A stretch of DNA of 64,000 nucleotides from Burkholderia pyrrocinia. Lineage in GTDB: Bacteria; Pseudomonadota; Gammaproteobacteria; Burkholderiales; Burkholderiaceae. Both the position numbers and the translations under genes were made by a program. Positions 44,746 through 54,221 of the stretch are shown piece after piece. Position 1 is the first letter of the stretch; each line of letters opens with the position of its first letter. Location of the stretch: NCBI RefSeq assembly GCF_003330765.1, contig NZ_CP024903.1:124001-188000 (forward strand), given 5' to 3'. Below the pieces are notes generated by a model that made no database searches, was not told the origin of the DNA, and saw only the letters and a list, made by a program, of their open reading frames with translations.

Positions 44746-46299
44746 ATGACTGCTTCCCCTCTCTACATCCGCGTGCATCCGGACGACAACGTCGCGATCG
44801 TCGTCAACGACGGCGGGCTGCCCGAGGGCGCGACGTTCGCCGACGGGCTGACGCTGTGCGAAGGCGTGCCGCAGGGGCACAAGGTCGCGCTTGCCGACCT
44901 TGCGGCCGGCGACCCGATCGTCCGCTACAACGTGGTGATCGGCTATGCGCTGGCCGACCTGCGGCGCGGCAGCTGGGTGAACGAGCGCACGATGCGCATG
45001 CCCGAGCCGCCGGGGCTCGACGACCTGCCGCTCGCGACGCGCGCCGCGCCGTCGCTGCCGCCGCTCGAAGGTTATACGTTCGAGGGCTTCCGTAATGCCG
45101 ACGGGTCGGTCGGCACGCGCAACATCCTCGCGATCACGACGACCGTGCAGTGCGTGTCGGGCGTCGTCGAGCATGCGGTGCAGCGAATCAAGACCGAGCT
45201 GCTGCCGCGCTACCCGAACGTCGACGACGTGGTCGGGCTCGAGCACACGTACGGTTGCGGCGTCGCGATCGACGCGCCCGACGCCGACATCCCGATCCGC
45301 ACGCTGCGCAACATCAGCCTGAATCCGAACTTCGGCGGCGAGGTGATGACCGTGAGCCTCGGCTGCGAGAAGCTGCAGCCCGAGCGCCTGCTGCCGCCCG
45401 GCGTGATTCCGGTGACCGCCGACGGCGCGACCGACAACGGCGGCGTCGTCTGCCTGCAGGACGCCGCGCACGTCGGCTTCAACTCGATGATCGACTCGAT
45501 CATGACGATGGCCGAATCGCATCTCGAGCGGCTGAACCGCCGCCGCCGCGAGACGTGCCCCGCGTCGGATCTCGTCGTCGGCGTGCAGTGCGGCGGCAGC
45601 GACGCGTTCTCGGGGCTTACCGCGAATCCGGCCGTCGGCTTCGCGGCCGACCTGCTGGTGCGCGCGGGCGCGACGATCATGTTCTCCGAGGTGACGGAAG
45701 TGCGCGACGGCGTCGCGCAGCTCACGTCGCGCGCGGCGAACGAGGAGGTTGCACGCGAGATCATCCGCGAGATGGACTGGTACGACCGCTACCTGCAGCG
45801 TGGCCGCGTCGACCGCAGCGCGAACACGACGCCCGGCAACAAGAAGGGCGGGCTGTCGAACATCGTCGAGAAGGCGATGGGGTCGATCGTGAAGTCGGGC
45901 AGCGCGCCGATCGCCGGCGTGGTGCGTCCCGGCGATCGCGCGCGGCAGAAGGGGCTGCTGTATGCGGCGACGCCCGCGAGCGATTTCATCTGCGGCACGC
46001 TGCAACTCGCGGCGGGGATGAACCTGCACGTGTTCACGACCGGCCGCGGCACGCCGTACGGCCTCGCGCAGGTGCCGGTCATCAAGGTCGCGACGCGCAG
46101 CGATCTCGCGCGCCGCTGGCACGACCTGATGGATCTCGACGCGGGGCAGATCGCGACCGGCGCGGCCACGATCGAGGATACGGGCTGGGAACTGTTCCGG
46201 CTGATGCTCGATGTCGCGAGCGGCAAGCGCCGCACGTGGGCCGAGCAATGGAAGCTCGCGAATGCGCTGACGCTGTTCAATCCGGCGCCGGTGACCTGA
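44746..46299 (+). CDS. garD: Galactarate dehydratase
   Basis: A 517-residue UxaA/GarD-family dehydratase that turns galactarate into 5-dehydro-4-deoxyglucarate, the substrate of KdgD. The N-terminal SAF domain ([36 protein letters not shown]) precedes the catalytic part with [52 protein letters not shown] and [20 protein letters not shown]. Cys and His residues in the middle part suit metal binding. It is divergent from kdgD, with operator-like sites between them. The length equals that of known GarD proteins. Confidence 0.9.
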   Translation: MTASPLYIRVHPDDNVAIVVNDGGLPEGATFADGLTLCEGVPQGHKVALADLAAGDPIVRYNVVIGYALADLRRGSWVNERTMRMPEPPGLDDLPLATRAAPSLPPLEGYTFEGFRNADGSVGTRNILAITTTVQCVSGVVEHAVQRIKTELLPRYPNVDDVVGLEHTYGCGVAIDAPDADIPIRTLRNISLNPNFGGEVMTVSLGCEKLQPERLLPPGVIPVTADGATDNGGVVCLQDAAHVGFNSMIDSIMTMAESHLERLNRRRRETCPASDLVVGVQCGGSDAFSGLTANPAVGFAADLLVRAGATIMFSEVTEVRDGVAQLTSRAANEEVAREIIREMDWYDRYLQRGRVDRSANTTPGNKKGGLSNIVEKAMGSIVKSGSAPIAGVVRPGDRARQKGLLYAATPASDFICGTLQLAAGMNLHVFTTGRGTPYGLAQVPVIKVATRSDLARRWHDLMDLDAGQIATGAATIEDTGWELFRLMLDVASGKRRTWAEQWKLANALTLFNPAPVT

Positions 46300-46329
46300 C
46301 GCGCGCCGCCGATCCGATCGGCGAAGCAA

Positions 46330-46359
46330 GCAAACGGGCGCCTGGGGGCGCCCGTTTGC
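46330..46359. terminator. Hairpin between garD and the Lrp-type gene
   Basis: GCAAACGGGCGCC pairs perfectly with GGCGCCCGTTTGC around TGGG. No T run follows on either strand. It lies between convergent genes and probably ends both transcripts. Confidence 0.65.
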
Positions 46360-46389
46360 GTTGCGGCCTCCGTAGCGGGATGTTTGTCG

Positions 46390-46872
46390 TCATTCGATCC
46401 CGAGCGGCAGCGACATCCCTGCCTTGACCCGCGACATCACCACCATCGTTTCGAAGTGGCGGATGTTGTGGTGCTGCCGGAAGACGCGCGTGGAAAATTC
46501 CTCGTAATGGTCGATGTCGCGCATCGAGATCATCAGCACGAAATCCGCGCGCCCCGTTACCACGTAACACTGCATCACTTCCGGCAGCGACTTGAGAAAC
46601 CGCTTGAATTCGTCAAGCAAGTCCACCCGTTCGCGTTCGACCTGCACGAGCACGAGCATCGTCAGCGGGAGCCCGACCTTGTTCGGATCGACGATCGACA
46701 CGTCCTGCTGGATGTAGCGCTCGTCGCGCAGCCGCTTCACACGGCGCAGGCAGGCGGGCGGGCTGAGCCCGATCTCGGCGGCGAGCGACTGGTTGCTGAT
46801 CTGGTTGTCCTGCTGGAGGCGGGCGAGGATCCGGCGATCGTAATCGTCGAGCGGCGCGTCGGTGGCGTTCAT
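46390..46872 (-). CDS. Lrp/AsnC-family regulator
   Basis: A 160-residue regulator. The helix-turn-helix is NQSLAAEIGLSPPACLRRVK within residues 10-60. The RAM ligand domain follows (VLVQVERERVDLLDEFKRFL, then VMQCYVVTGRADFVLMI). Family members sense amino acids and control their transport and use. It is divergent, with 126 bases between, from a periplasmic binding protein and the deformylase-aminotransferase gene, so these are likely targets. GGAAG precedes the ATG at 46872. Confidence 0.88.
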   Translation of the reverse strand: MNATDAPLDDYDRRILARLQQDNQISNQSLAAEIGLSPPACLRRVKRLRDERYIQQDVSIVDPNKVGLPLTMLVLVQVERERVDLLDEFKRFLKSLPEVMQCYVVTGRADFVLMISMRDIDHYEEFSTRVFRQHHNIRHFETMVVMSRVKAGMSLPLGIE

Positions 46873-46998
46873 GGGATTTCTTCCGGGACGAAAAAACGAA
46901 ATAAATTCACGAATCGGGCCACGAGATGTTTATCGGATTTCGCGACGCCTGCCGATAATCGTAGCATCCGTCAACGATGATGCCGCGAGGAAAACACC

Positions 46999-48141
46999 AT
47001 GCGCTCCCGACGTTTGCTACAGGCCCTTGCGCCGCTTCTGCTGGCATGTTTGCCGGTGTTTCCCGCGTTCGGCGCGGATACGATCGTCGTCGGTTACGCG
47101 GGTGCGCTCACCGGCGCGCAGGCGCATTTCGGCGAGGACAGCGCGCGGGGCATCCGCCTCGCGATCGACGAAATCAACGCGGGCCATCCGAGCGTCGCGG
47201 GGCGACCCGTCACGTTCGTGCTCGACGCGCAGGACGATCAGGCCGACCCTAAGGTCGCGACGACCGTCGCGCAGCGCTTCGTCGACACGCGCGTCAGTGC
47301 CGTGATCGGCCACCAGAATTCGGGGACCTCGATCGCCGTCGCGCGGCTCTATGCGTCGGCGAACATCGCCGAACTGACGCCATCCGCGACCAACCCGGCG
47401 TTGACGCACCTCGGCTACCGCACGACGTTCCGCCTGCTCGCGAACGACGATTTCCTGGGGCAGGCAGTCGCCCGCTATGCGGTCGACCGGCTGCATGTGC
47501 GTCGCGTCGGCGTGGTCGACGACCGGACGGCCTACGGGCAGGGCATCGCGGACGTGTTCGTCGACGGGGTCGGCAAGGCGGGCGCGACGGTCGTCGCACG
47601 CGAATACACGACCGACAAGGCGTTCGACTTTGGCGCGCCGCTGACGCTGATCAAGGGCAAGACGCCCGATGCGATCTTCTTCGGCGGCATGGATACGCAG
47701 GGCGGGCCGATGTTGAAGCAGATGAAGAAGTACCGGATCGTCGTGCCGCTCCTCGGCGGCGACGGCCTGTGCACGCAGGAGATCACGAAACTGGCCGGCG
47801 ACGCGCTCGACGGCCACCTGATCTGCGCCGACGGCGGCCGCAGCCTTGCGAAGATGCCGGGCGGTCCCGCGTTTTCAGCGCGTTTCGCGCAGAAGTACGG
47901 CGCGCCCGTGCAGCTCTACGCGCCCTATGCGTACGACGCGATGATGGCGGTCTACCATGCGGTGATGCTCGCGCAGTCGACCGATCCCGCGAAGATCGTC
48001 GACGCGCTGCATCGGGTCGACTTCCAGGGCGTGACGGGCCGGATCGCGTTCGACGCAACCGGCGAGCTGCGCAATCCGGCCGCAACGATTTCGACGTTCA
48101 AAGGAGGCAGCAAGGTGGCTTTGTCGGAGGTGGTCGAGTGA
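46999..48141 (+). CDS. Branched-chain amino acid-type periplasmic binding protein
   Basis: A 380-residue Leu/Ile/Val-type (type 1) binding protein. The signal peptide ends FPAFGA, then DTIVVGYAGALTGAQAHFGE and DDQADPKVATTVAQRFVDTR are typical. The ligand-site pattern HQNSGTS is conserved with the second such protein at 53085-54221. No permease or ATPase genes are nearby, so it must use a transporter encoded elsewhere or act as a sensor part. Its stop overlaps the GTG start of the next gene (GTGA). The Lrp-type gene is divergent. An amino acid or peptide-like ligand is inferred from the company. Confidence 0.85.
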   Translation: MRSRRLLQALAPLLLACLPVFPAFGADTIVVGYAGALTGAQAHFGEDSARGIRLAIDEINAGHPSVAGRPVTFVLDAQDDQADPKVATTVAQRFVDTRVSAVIGHQNSGTSIAVARLYASANIAELTPSATNPALTHLGYRTTFRLLANDDFLGQAVARYAVDRLHVRRVGVVDDRTAYGQGIADVFVDGVGKAGATVVAREYTTDKAFDFGAPLTLIKGKTPDAIFFGGMDTQGGPMLKQMKKYRIVVPLLGGDGLCTQEITKLAGDALDGHLICADGGRSLAKMPGGPAFSARFAQKYGAPVQLYAPYAYDAMMAVYHAVMLAQSTDPAKIVDALHRVDFQGVTGRIAFDATGELRNPAATISTFKGGSKVALSEVVE

Positions 48142-49646
48142 ATACGCAAATTCTTCCCGTGGGCACCGCATCGCTGCGCGACGTCGCGCAGCCGGTCGGC
48201 GATCTCGACGATCCCGCGGTGCACGAAGCGGCGAGCGCACTGGGCGCCGCATTGCGCGCGTTTCGCGACGCGCATGGCTTCGGCCGTGCGGTCGCGGCGC
48301 CGCAGATCGGCATCGGGCAGCGGATGATCGCGCTCGCGCTGGCCGGCTGGCCGGGCGTGATCGTGAACCCCGAGATCGTGTGGCGCAGCGATGCGCGCAT
48401 GACGCTGTGGGACGACTGCATGTGCTTTCCAGACCTGCTCGTGCGCGTCGAGCGCCACGCGTCGGTGAGCGTGCGCTACATGACGCTCGACGGCACATCG
48501 CATCTGCGGGAGGCGCTGTCGCCCGACGTGTCGGAGTTGCTGCAGCATGAAATCGATCATCTCGACGGCAAGCTGTCGTTCGACCGCGTGGCCGGGCCGA
48601 ACGCGATCGTGCATCGCAGCGCGTTCGACGCCGCGCGCGCGTCGTTCGTCGCGCAGGTCGATTACGCGCCGAACGCCGCCCCGCATGTTCCCGAGGAGAA
48701 GGGCATGGCCCCGCACGGCGTCTCGTCCGTCGAAGCGCCCGCGTTTCCGCCTGGCGCCGCGTACCTGAACGGCCGTTTCGTGCCGATCGCCGACGCGCGC
48801 GTGTCGGTGCTCGACTGGGGTTTCCTGCACTCCGACGCCACGTACGACACCGTGCACGTGTGGAACGGCCGCTTCTTCAGGCTCGACCTGCACATCGCGC
48901 GGTTCCGGCGCTCGCTGGCCCGGCTGCGATTGAACGTGCCGCTGGGCGACGAGGCGCTGCGCGACATCCTCGTCGAATGCGTGCGCCGCTCGGGCTTGCG
49001 CCATGCGTACGTCGAGATGCTGTGCACGCGCGGTGCGTCGCCGACCTTCAGCCGCGACCCGCGCGACGCCGTGAACCAGTTCATCGCGTTCGCGGTGCCG
49101 TACGGCTCGGTCGCGAACGAGCGGCAACTGCGCGAAGGCCTGCATCTGCATCTGGTCGACGTGCAGCGAATTCCGCCCGATTCGATCGATCCGCAGGTCA
49201 AGAACTACCATTGGCTCGACCTCGTCACGGGTTTGTTGAAGGGCTACGACGCCGGCGCGGAATCGGTCGTGCTGAGGGGCGCGGACGGCGGCATTGCCGA
49301 GGGACCGGGGTTCAATGTCTTCGTCGTGCGCGACGGCCGGCTGTACACGCCCGAGCGCGGCGTGCTGCACGGCATCACGCGGCAGACCGTGTTCGATCTC
49401 GCCGACGCGATGGGCATCGCCGCACACGCGGCGCGCGTCGACGATGCGCAGCTACGCGATGCGGACGAGGTGTTCATTACGTCGACGGCGGGCGGGATCA
49501 TGCCCGTCACGCGGCTGGACGGGCAGGCGATCGGCGACGGCAAGCCGGGCACGGTCACGCGCCGGCTGTTCGACGCTTACTGGGCGAAGCACGAGGATCC
49601 GGCGTGGACGCTGGCGGTCGACTATGCGGCGCGCGAGATGCCGTGA
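48138..49646 (+). CDS. Peptide deformylase-class IV aminotransferase fusion
   Basis: A 502-residue fusion. Residues 1-170 are a peptide deformylase: AAPQIGIG (Gln56), Cys94 in DDCMCFPD at the EGCLS position, and HEIDH (137-141), so all three metal ligands and the catalytic Glu are present. Residues 205-502 are a class IV aminotransferase (BCAT/D-amino acid type): AYLNGRFVPIADARVSVLDW, PLP Lys355 (DPQVKNYHWLD) and EGPGFNVFVV. The GTG start overlaps the binding-protein stop. An in-frame ATG at 48705 with GAGGAG before it could also make the aminotransferase alone. Removing a formyl group and then the amino group from an imported compound is a reasonable but unproven idea. Confidence 0.8.
   Translation: MNTQILPVGTASLRDVAQPVGDLDDPAVHEAASALGAALRAFRDAHGFGRAVAAPQIGIGQRMIALALAGWPGVIVNPEIVWRSDARMTLWDDCMCFPDLLVRVERHASVSVRYMTLDGTSHLREALSPDVSELLQHEIDHLDGKLSFDRVAGPNAIVHRSAFDAARASFVAQVDYAPNAAPHVPEEKGMAPHGVSSVEAPAFPPGAAYLNGRFVPIADARVSVLDWGFLHSDATYDTVHVWNGRFFRLDLHIARFRRSLARLRLNVPLGDEALRDILVECVRRSGLRHAYVEMLCTRGASPTFSRDPRDAVNQFIAFAVPYGSVANERQLREGLHLHLVDVQRIPPDSIDPQVKNYHWLDLVTGLLKGYDAGAESVVLRGADGGIAEGPGFNVFVVRDGRLYTPERGVLHGITRQTVFDLADAMGIAAHAARVDDAQLRDADEVFITSTAGGIMPVTRLDGQAIGDGKPGTVTRRLFDAYWAKHEDPAWTLAVDYAAREMP
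48693..48707 (+). promoter_or_regulatory. Internal ribosome site and ATG between the two fused domains
   Basis: GAGGAG stands seven bases before an in-frame ATG at 48705 (codon 190), in the linker after the deformylase domain. It is placed exactly where a stand-alone aminotransferase would start. Confidence 0.45.
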
Positions 49647-49808
49647 CAACGCGCGAAGCAACGCGGCGGCACGCGGCCGCCGCCGCGAATTCCTTACCTC
49701 GCACGTAATCGACCGCCTGCGCGAGGCCGGCGAAGATGACTGCACGCGAATCGGAAACACGAAACCTTCGCGGCATCGTCCTTCCTTCATCGACACCAGG
49801 AGCCTCGC

Positions 49809-50201
49809 ATGAACACCGCCCAATCCGCGCCGTCCGCTCACACCGACCTGATCGACCGCTACTTCGACGCATGGAACGAACCCGATGTCGCGCGCCGGCG
49901 CGCGCTGATCGACGCGACCTACGCGAGCGACGCGGCCTATCGCGATCCGCTGATGGCCGGCGATGGCCATGCGGGCATCGACACGATGATCGCGGCCGTG
50001 CAGGAACGCTTCCCCGCGTACCGCTTCCGCCGCACGACCGACGTCGACGCGTTCGGCCAGCACCTGCGCTTCTCGTGGGCGCTCGTGTCGCCCGACGGCG
50101 CGGCAATCGTGAAGGGTTCGGACTTCGGCACCGTCGACACGTCGGGCCGTCTCGCGTCGATCACGGGTTTCATCGACGAAATGCCGGCCGCCGCGTCGTG
50201 A
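49809..50201 (+). CDS. NTF2/SnoaL-like protein
   Basis: A 130-residue NTF2-fold protein (SnoaL-like). LIDRYFDAWNEPDVARRRAL at the N-terminus and YRDPLMAGDGHAGIDTMIAA are typical, as is the C-terminal ASITGFIDE. Members are isomerases, hydrolases or binding proteins, so no reaction can be assigned. AGGAG precedes the ATG. It follows the fusion gene by 162 bases on the same strand and may have its own promoter. Confidence 0.8.
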   Translation: MNTAQSAPSAHTDLIDRYFDAWNEPDVARRRALIDATYASDAAYRDPLMAGDGHAGIDTMIAAVQERFPAYRFRRTTDVDAFGQHLRFSWALVSPDGAAIVKGSDFGTVDTSGRLASITGFIDEMPAAAS

Positions 50202-50280
50202 CGCGAGCGATGCACGCCCGGCGGCGCCCGGGATCGGGTAACGTTATGCGGTTCGTTCCTGATCCCGGAGACTAGCCGAC

Positions 50281-50736
50281 ATGCTGAAGAATCTCGACCC
50301 GCTGTTGCACGCCGACATCCTGCACGCGCTGCGCGCGATGGGCCACGGTGACGAAATCGCGATCTGCGACGCGAATTTCCCGGCCGAATCCGTGGCGGAG
50401 CACACGGTGGTCGGCCGCGCGCTGCGGATCGACGGCGCCGATTCGGCGCGCGTCGCGCGCGCGGTGCTGTCGGTGCTGCCGCTCGACACGTTCGTCGACA
50501 CGCCCGCGTGGCGGATGGAAGTCGTCGGCGACGCGGCGGCGGTGCCGCCCGTGCAGCGCGAGGTGCAGGCCGAGATCGACCGTGCGGAAGGGCGCGCGGT
50601 GCCGCTCGCGGGCATCGACCGTTTCGCGTTCTACGAGCGCGCGCAGCAGGCTTACGCGGTGATCGTCACCGGCGAGCTGCGCGGCTACGGCTGTTTCCTC
50701 TTCAAGAAAGGCGTGCTGTTGAGCGACGCGGGCTAA
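50281..50736 (+). CDS. RbsD/FucU-family sugar mutarotase
   Basis: A 151-residue protein of the RbsD/FucU family, which interconverts sugar anomers. MLKNLDPLLHADILHALRAM, with the catalytic His of LLHADIL, and GHGDEIAICDANFPA are diagnostic of the FucU branch, and the C-terminal RGYGCFLFKKGVL is conserved. FucU acts on L-fucose. No fucose genes are nearby, so the true sugar is uncertain. GGAG precedes the ATG. Confidence 0.85.
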   Translation: MLKNLDPLLHADILHALRAMGHGDEIAICDANFPAESVAEHTVVGRALRIDGADSARVARAVLSVLPLDTFVDTPAWRMEVVGDAAAVPPVQREVQAEIDRAEGRAVPLAGIDRFAFYERAQQAYAVIVTGELRGYGCFLFKKGVLLSDAG

Positions 50737-50927
50737 ACACGCCCGGTTGTTCCGCCGCGGCTGCGGCCGCGAGCGTCCCGTCGTGTAAAGTTTTGCTACA
50801 GCCCTTGGACCCGGCCGCGAGACCCTCTATGCTGGCGCATTTGCCGCGGGCCCCGCAAGGCCGCGCGGCCACGAGCCGCATGGGAACGCCCCGTGCGGCC
50901 GGCCGAATTGCATACGAGGAGAGAGGC

Positions 50928-51365
50928 ATGACGCGTTCCGTCGATTCCGGCGTCATTTTTTTCGCGCGCCTGGCGCTGGCGGCGTTGTTCTTGTGGGGCG
51001 GCGTGATGAAGCTGCTCGGCTACGGCGATTTCGTCGGCTATCTGCATGGGCTGAACGTGCCGTATCCGCAGGTCGTCGCGCCGGTCGTCGTCGCGATCGA
51101 GGGGCTCGGCGGCCTGCTGCTGATCGTCGGCTACAAGGTGAAGCCGCTCGCGCTGCTGATGGCGTTCTATACGATCGCGACCGCGATGGTCGGGCACAAT
51201 TTCTGGGACGCGACGAGCGCCGCGGTCCAGCATGACATGGTGATCCACTTCTGGAAGAACGTCGCGATCGCCGGCGGCTTCCTGCTGCTGTTCGTTACCG
51301 GCGCCGGCGGTGCGAGCATCGACGGCCTGCGCCGGCCGAGTTCGTCGTACGGCAGCCTGCGCTGA
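50928..51365 (+). CDS. DoxX-family membrane protein
   Basis: A 145-residue inner-membrane protein with four helices. FARLALAALFLWGGVMKLLG and the loop VVAIEGLGGLLLIVGYKVKP are typical of DoxX, as is HFWKNVAIAGGFLLL. The family includes subunits linked to quinone or redox homeostasis, but most members are unassigned. The purine-rich stretch GAGGAGAGAGG leads into the ATG at 50928. It is followed by a strong terminator. Confidence 0.87.
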   Translation: MTRSVDSGVIFFARLALAALFLWGGVMKLLGYGDFVGYLHGLNVPYPQVVAPVVVAIEGLGGLLLIVGYKVKPLALLMAFYTIATAMVGHNFWDATSAAVQHDMVIHFWKNVAIAGGFLLLFVTGAGGASIDGLRRPSSSYGSLR

Positions 51366-51397
51366 CCATACGCGCGCCGCTGCGCTGAAGCAAAACG

Positions 51398-51436
51398 AAA
51401 GGGCCGAATCCCGCATTTCGCGGGATTCGGCCCTTT
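51398..51436. terminator. Bidirectional terminator between doxX-like and MHS transporter genes
   Basis: A 17-base perfect stem (AAAGGGCCGAATCCCGC with its complement) around a five-base loop, with A/T ends on both sides. It ends both convergent transcripts. Confidence 0.85.
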
Positions 51437-51465
51437 GTTCATGGAACGGGCGCGCGCGCCGGCGT

Positions 51466-52776
51466 TCAGCGCGTGTCCTTCACGTCCTTCGCATCCTTCG
51501 AGAACTGCACGGCGATCGCGCCGAGCACGCAGATCGCCGCGACATACACGACCGGTGCAAGCGGATTCGACTTCATCATCAGCGACACGATCACCGGCGT
51601 GAGGCCGCCGAAGATCGCATAGGCGACGTTGTACGAGAACGAGATGCCCGAGAAGCGCACCACGGCAGGAAAGCTCCTGACCATCACGAACGGCACCGCG
51701 CCGATCGTGCCGACCATGAAGCCCGCGATTCCGTAGTAGAGCGGCAGCGTCGACGTGTCGGCCGCGACCTGCACGAACAGCAGGTAGTAGCACGCGGCCA
51801 GCCCGAGGCCGCCGATGCCGAGCACGCGCTTCGCGCCGATCCGGCCTGCGAGCGAACCCGCGGTGATGCAGCCGGCCGTCAGGCACAGCGTCGCGACGCT
51901 GTTCGCGAACAGCGTCGTCGCGGGCGTCAGGTGGAACTGCTTCTGCAGCAGCGCGGGCGTCATCAGGATCACGACGACGATCGCGGCCGACAGCATCCAC
52001 GTGAGCAGCATCGACACGATCACCGCGCGGCCGTGGTCGCGCAGCACGGCCTTCAGCGGAATCTCGGCCGCGAGCGCCTTCTTTGCCTTCATCTCGGCGA
52101 ACACCGGCGTTTCGTGCAGCCAGCGGCGCAGGTACACGGAGAACAGCCCGAACACACCACCGAGCAGGAACGGAATGCGCCACGCGAACGCGGTGACTTC
52201 GGCGCCCGAGTAGCGGCTGTTGATGCCCGCGGCGACGAGCGAGCCGAGCAGGATGCCGGCCGTCAGGCCCGCGGTCAGCGTGCCGCATGCATAGCCGATG
52301 TGGCGCGACGGCACATGCTCGGACACGAACACCCACGCGCCCGGCACTTCGCCGCCGACCGCCGCGCCCTGCAGCACGCGGAACAGCAGCAGCAGCACCG
52401 GCGCGAGGATGCCGATCGAATCGTAGGTCGGCAGCAGGCCCATCAGCAGGGTCGGCACGGACATCATCAGCACGCTCAGCGTGAACATCCGCTTGCGGCC
52501 GAACAGGTCGCCGAAGTGCGCCATGATCACGCCGCCGAGCGGGCGCGCGAGATAGCCGGCCGCGAAGATGCCGAACGTCTGCAACTGGCGCAACCAGTCG
52601 GGAATGTCGTGCGGGAAGAACAGCTGTCCTATCGCCGGTGCGAAGAACACGAAGATGATGAAGTCGTAGAACTCGAGAGCGCCGCCGAGTGCGGCAAGGC
52701 CAAGGGTTTTGTAGTCGCTGCGCGTGAGCGCGCGTTCGGCGGCGCGAGGCACGCCGCTCAATTCGGAAGCTTGCAT
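51466..52776 (-). CDS. MHS-family MFS transporter
   Basis: A 436-residue metabolite:H+ symporter. LGGALEFYDFIIFVFFAPAI in TM1 and HFGDLFGRKRMFTLSVLMMS after TM2 are diagnostic; about 12 helices are visible. Relatives move carboxylates, betaine or amino acids. The ATG at 52776 begins the family-like N-terminus (MQASELSGVPRAAERA). It is on the same strand as the binding protein at 53085-54221 but 308 bases downstream of it. The substrate is not readable. Confidence 0.85.
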   Translation of the reverse strand: MQASELSGVPRAAERALTRSDYKTLGLAALGGALEFYDFIIFVFFAPAIGQLFFPHDIPDWLRQLQTFGIFAAGYLARPLGGVIMAHFGDLFGRKRMFTLSVLMMSVPTLLMGLLPTYDSIGILAPVLLLLFRVLQGAAVGGEVPGAWVFVSEHVPSRHIGYACGTLTAGLTAGILLGSLVAAGINSRYSGAEVTAFAWRIPFLLGGVFGLFSVYLRRWLHETPVFAEMKAKKALAAEIPLKAVLRDHGRAVIVSMLLTWMLSAAIVVVILMTPALLQKQFHLTPATTLFANSVATLCLTAGCITAGSLAGRIGAKRVLGIGGLGLAACYYLLFVQVAADTSTLPLYYGIAGFMVGTIGAVPFVMVRSFPAVVRFSGISFSYNVAYAIFGGLTPVIVSLMMKSNPLAPVVYVAAICVLGAIAVQFSKDAKDVKDTR

Positions 52777-53084
52777 GGTCAGGACGATCGGTTTTCGAAT
52801 GTTGTTGTCGGTGCTGCGTCTCCAGGGCCCGCTATTGGCATGGACCCAGGGCATGCGTCGTCGACCGCGTGCCGAGTGCCGGATAGGGCACGGAACACGC
52901 ACCACCGCACCGGGATGGGGCGCGGCGGAGACGAAGCGTCAAAGCGGGTGGGAGGATTCTACAGGAGCGCGAAATGCGCGAGCGCGGGTGTGCGCCGAGG
53001 AAAGCTTCGGGCCGTGAGGCCGAAGCGCGCGGCGCGGGCGGCCGGTGAGCCGCTTGCGCGCCGCGCGGGGCAGGGTCTCGCGTA
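52777..53084. other. 308-bp gap upstream of the MHS transporter; no gene seen
   Basis: Lies between two minus-strand genes, so it carries the 3' end of the binding-protein transcript and the transporter promoter. The half nearer the binding-protein gene is very GC-rich. No hairpin with a T run and no supported short gene are visible. Confidence 0.6.
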
Positions 53085-54221
53085 TCAGTTGCCGGCGATC
53101 GTATCGACCGGCTTGAACGCGCCGTGCTCGACCTTGTAGATCGTCACCGGCGCATCCTTCAGGTCGCCCTTCGTGTCGTACGCGATGCTGGGGGCCGACA
53201 CGCCCTTGATCGACACCTTGCCGAGATACGGCGTATAGACCTTCGGGTCGGTCGAGTTCGCGTCCTTCATCGCGGTGAGCAGCGCGATCGTGCCGTCATA
53301 CGAGTACGGAGAATAGGTGATCACGTCTTCGTTGAAGCGCGCCTTGTAGCGTGCCGCGTAGCCGGCGAAGCCCGGCATTTTTTCCTTCGGCAGCCCGCCC
53401 ATGTAGACGATCGCGCCTTCGGCCGCTTCGCCGCCGACCTTCAGGAACGTCGGCGAGCGCGACATCTCGCCCGTCACGAACGCCGATTTCATCCCGAGCT
53501 GGCGCATCTTGCGGATCATCGGCGACGATTGCGCGTCGCCGCCGCCGTAGAAGATCGCGTCGGGATTGACGCCTTTCAGGTTGGTCAGGATCGCGGAGAA
53601 GTCGAGCGCCTTGTCGTTCGTGAAGTCGCGCTTGACGATCGTGCCGCCCGCCGCCTCCACGGCCTTCGCGAATTCGTCGGCGATGCCCTGGCCGTAGGCC
53701 GTGCGGTCGTCGATGATCGCGATGCGCTTGAAGCGCAGCGTCTTCACCGCGTACATGCCGACGATGCGGCCCGCTTGCGCGTCGCTCGTCAGCAACCGGT
53801 AGGTCGTCTTGTAGCCGCGCGCCGTATATTGCGGCGACGTCGCCATCGAGATCTGCGGCAGCCCCGCGCGATCGTACAGGTCGGATGCCGGAATGCTCGT
53901 GCCCGAGTTGAAGTGGCCGATGACCCCGCGGACGTTGTCGTCGATCAGCCGCTGCGCCACGGTCGTGCCCGTGCGCGGATCGGCCTGGTCGTCCTGCGAG
54001 TCGAGCTGGAACGTGACGGGCTTGCCGCCGATCGTCGGACGCGTCGCGTTGAAATCGGCGATCGCGAGTTGCACGCCCTTCTGCATGTCCGTGCCGTAGT
54101 TCGATTGCGGGCCGGTCAGCGGTGCGGCGAAACCGATCTTGACGACGTCGGCGGCGATGGCGTGCGCGCCCGACAGTGCGCAGGCAGCGGCCAGCGCGAC
54201 GTGCGATACCTTCAGCTTCAC
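53085..54221 (-). CDS. Branched-chain amino acid-type periplasmic binding protein
   Basis: A 378-residue type 1 binding protein with signal peptide (ending AHAIAA) and VKIGFAAPLTGPQSNYGTDM, then DDQADPRTGTTVAQRLIDDN. The ligand pattern HFNSGTS parallels HQNSGTS in the protein at 46999-48141. The start is a GTG at 54221 six bases after AGGGGAA, giving a typical MKLKVSHVALAAACALSG signal; a GTG two codons earlier is too close to the ribosome site. No permease or ATPase is adjacent. It is divergent from a PAS-AraC regulator that probably controls it. Confidence 0.87.
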   Translation of the reverse strand: MKLKVSHVALAAACALSGAHAIAADVVKIGFAAPLTGPQSNYGTDMQKGVQLAIADFNATRPTIGGKPVTFQLDSQDDQADPRTGTTVAQRLIDDNVRGVIGHFNSGTSIPASDLYDRAGLPQISMATSPQYTARGYKTTYRLLTSDAQAGRIVGMYAVKTLRFKRIAIIDDRTAYGQGIADEFAKAVEAAGGTIVKRDFTNDKALDFSAILTNLKGVNPDAIFYGGGDAQSSPMIRKMRQLGMKSAFVTGEMSRSPTFLKVGGEAAEGAIVYMGGLPKEKMPGFAGYAARYKARFNEDVITYSPYSYDGTIALLTAMKDANSTDPKVYTPYLGKVSIKGVSAPSIAYDTKGDLKDAPVTIYKVEHGAFKPVDTIAGN

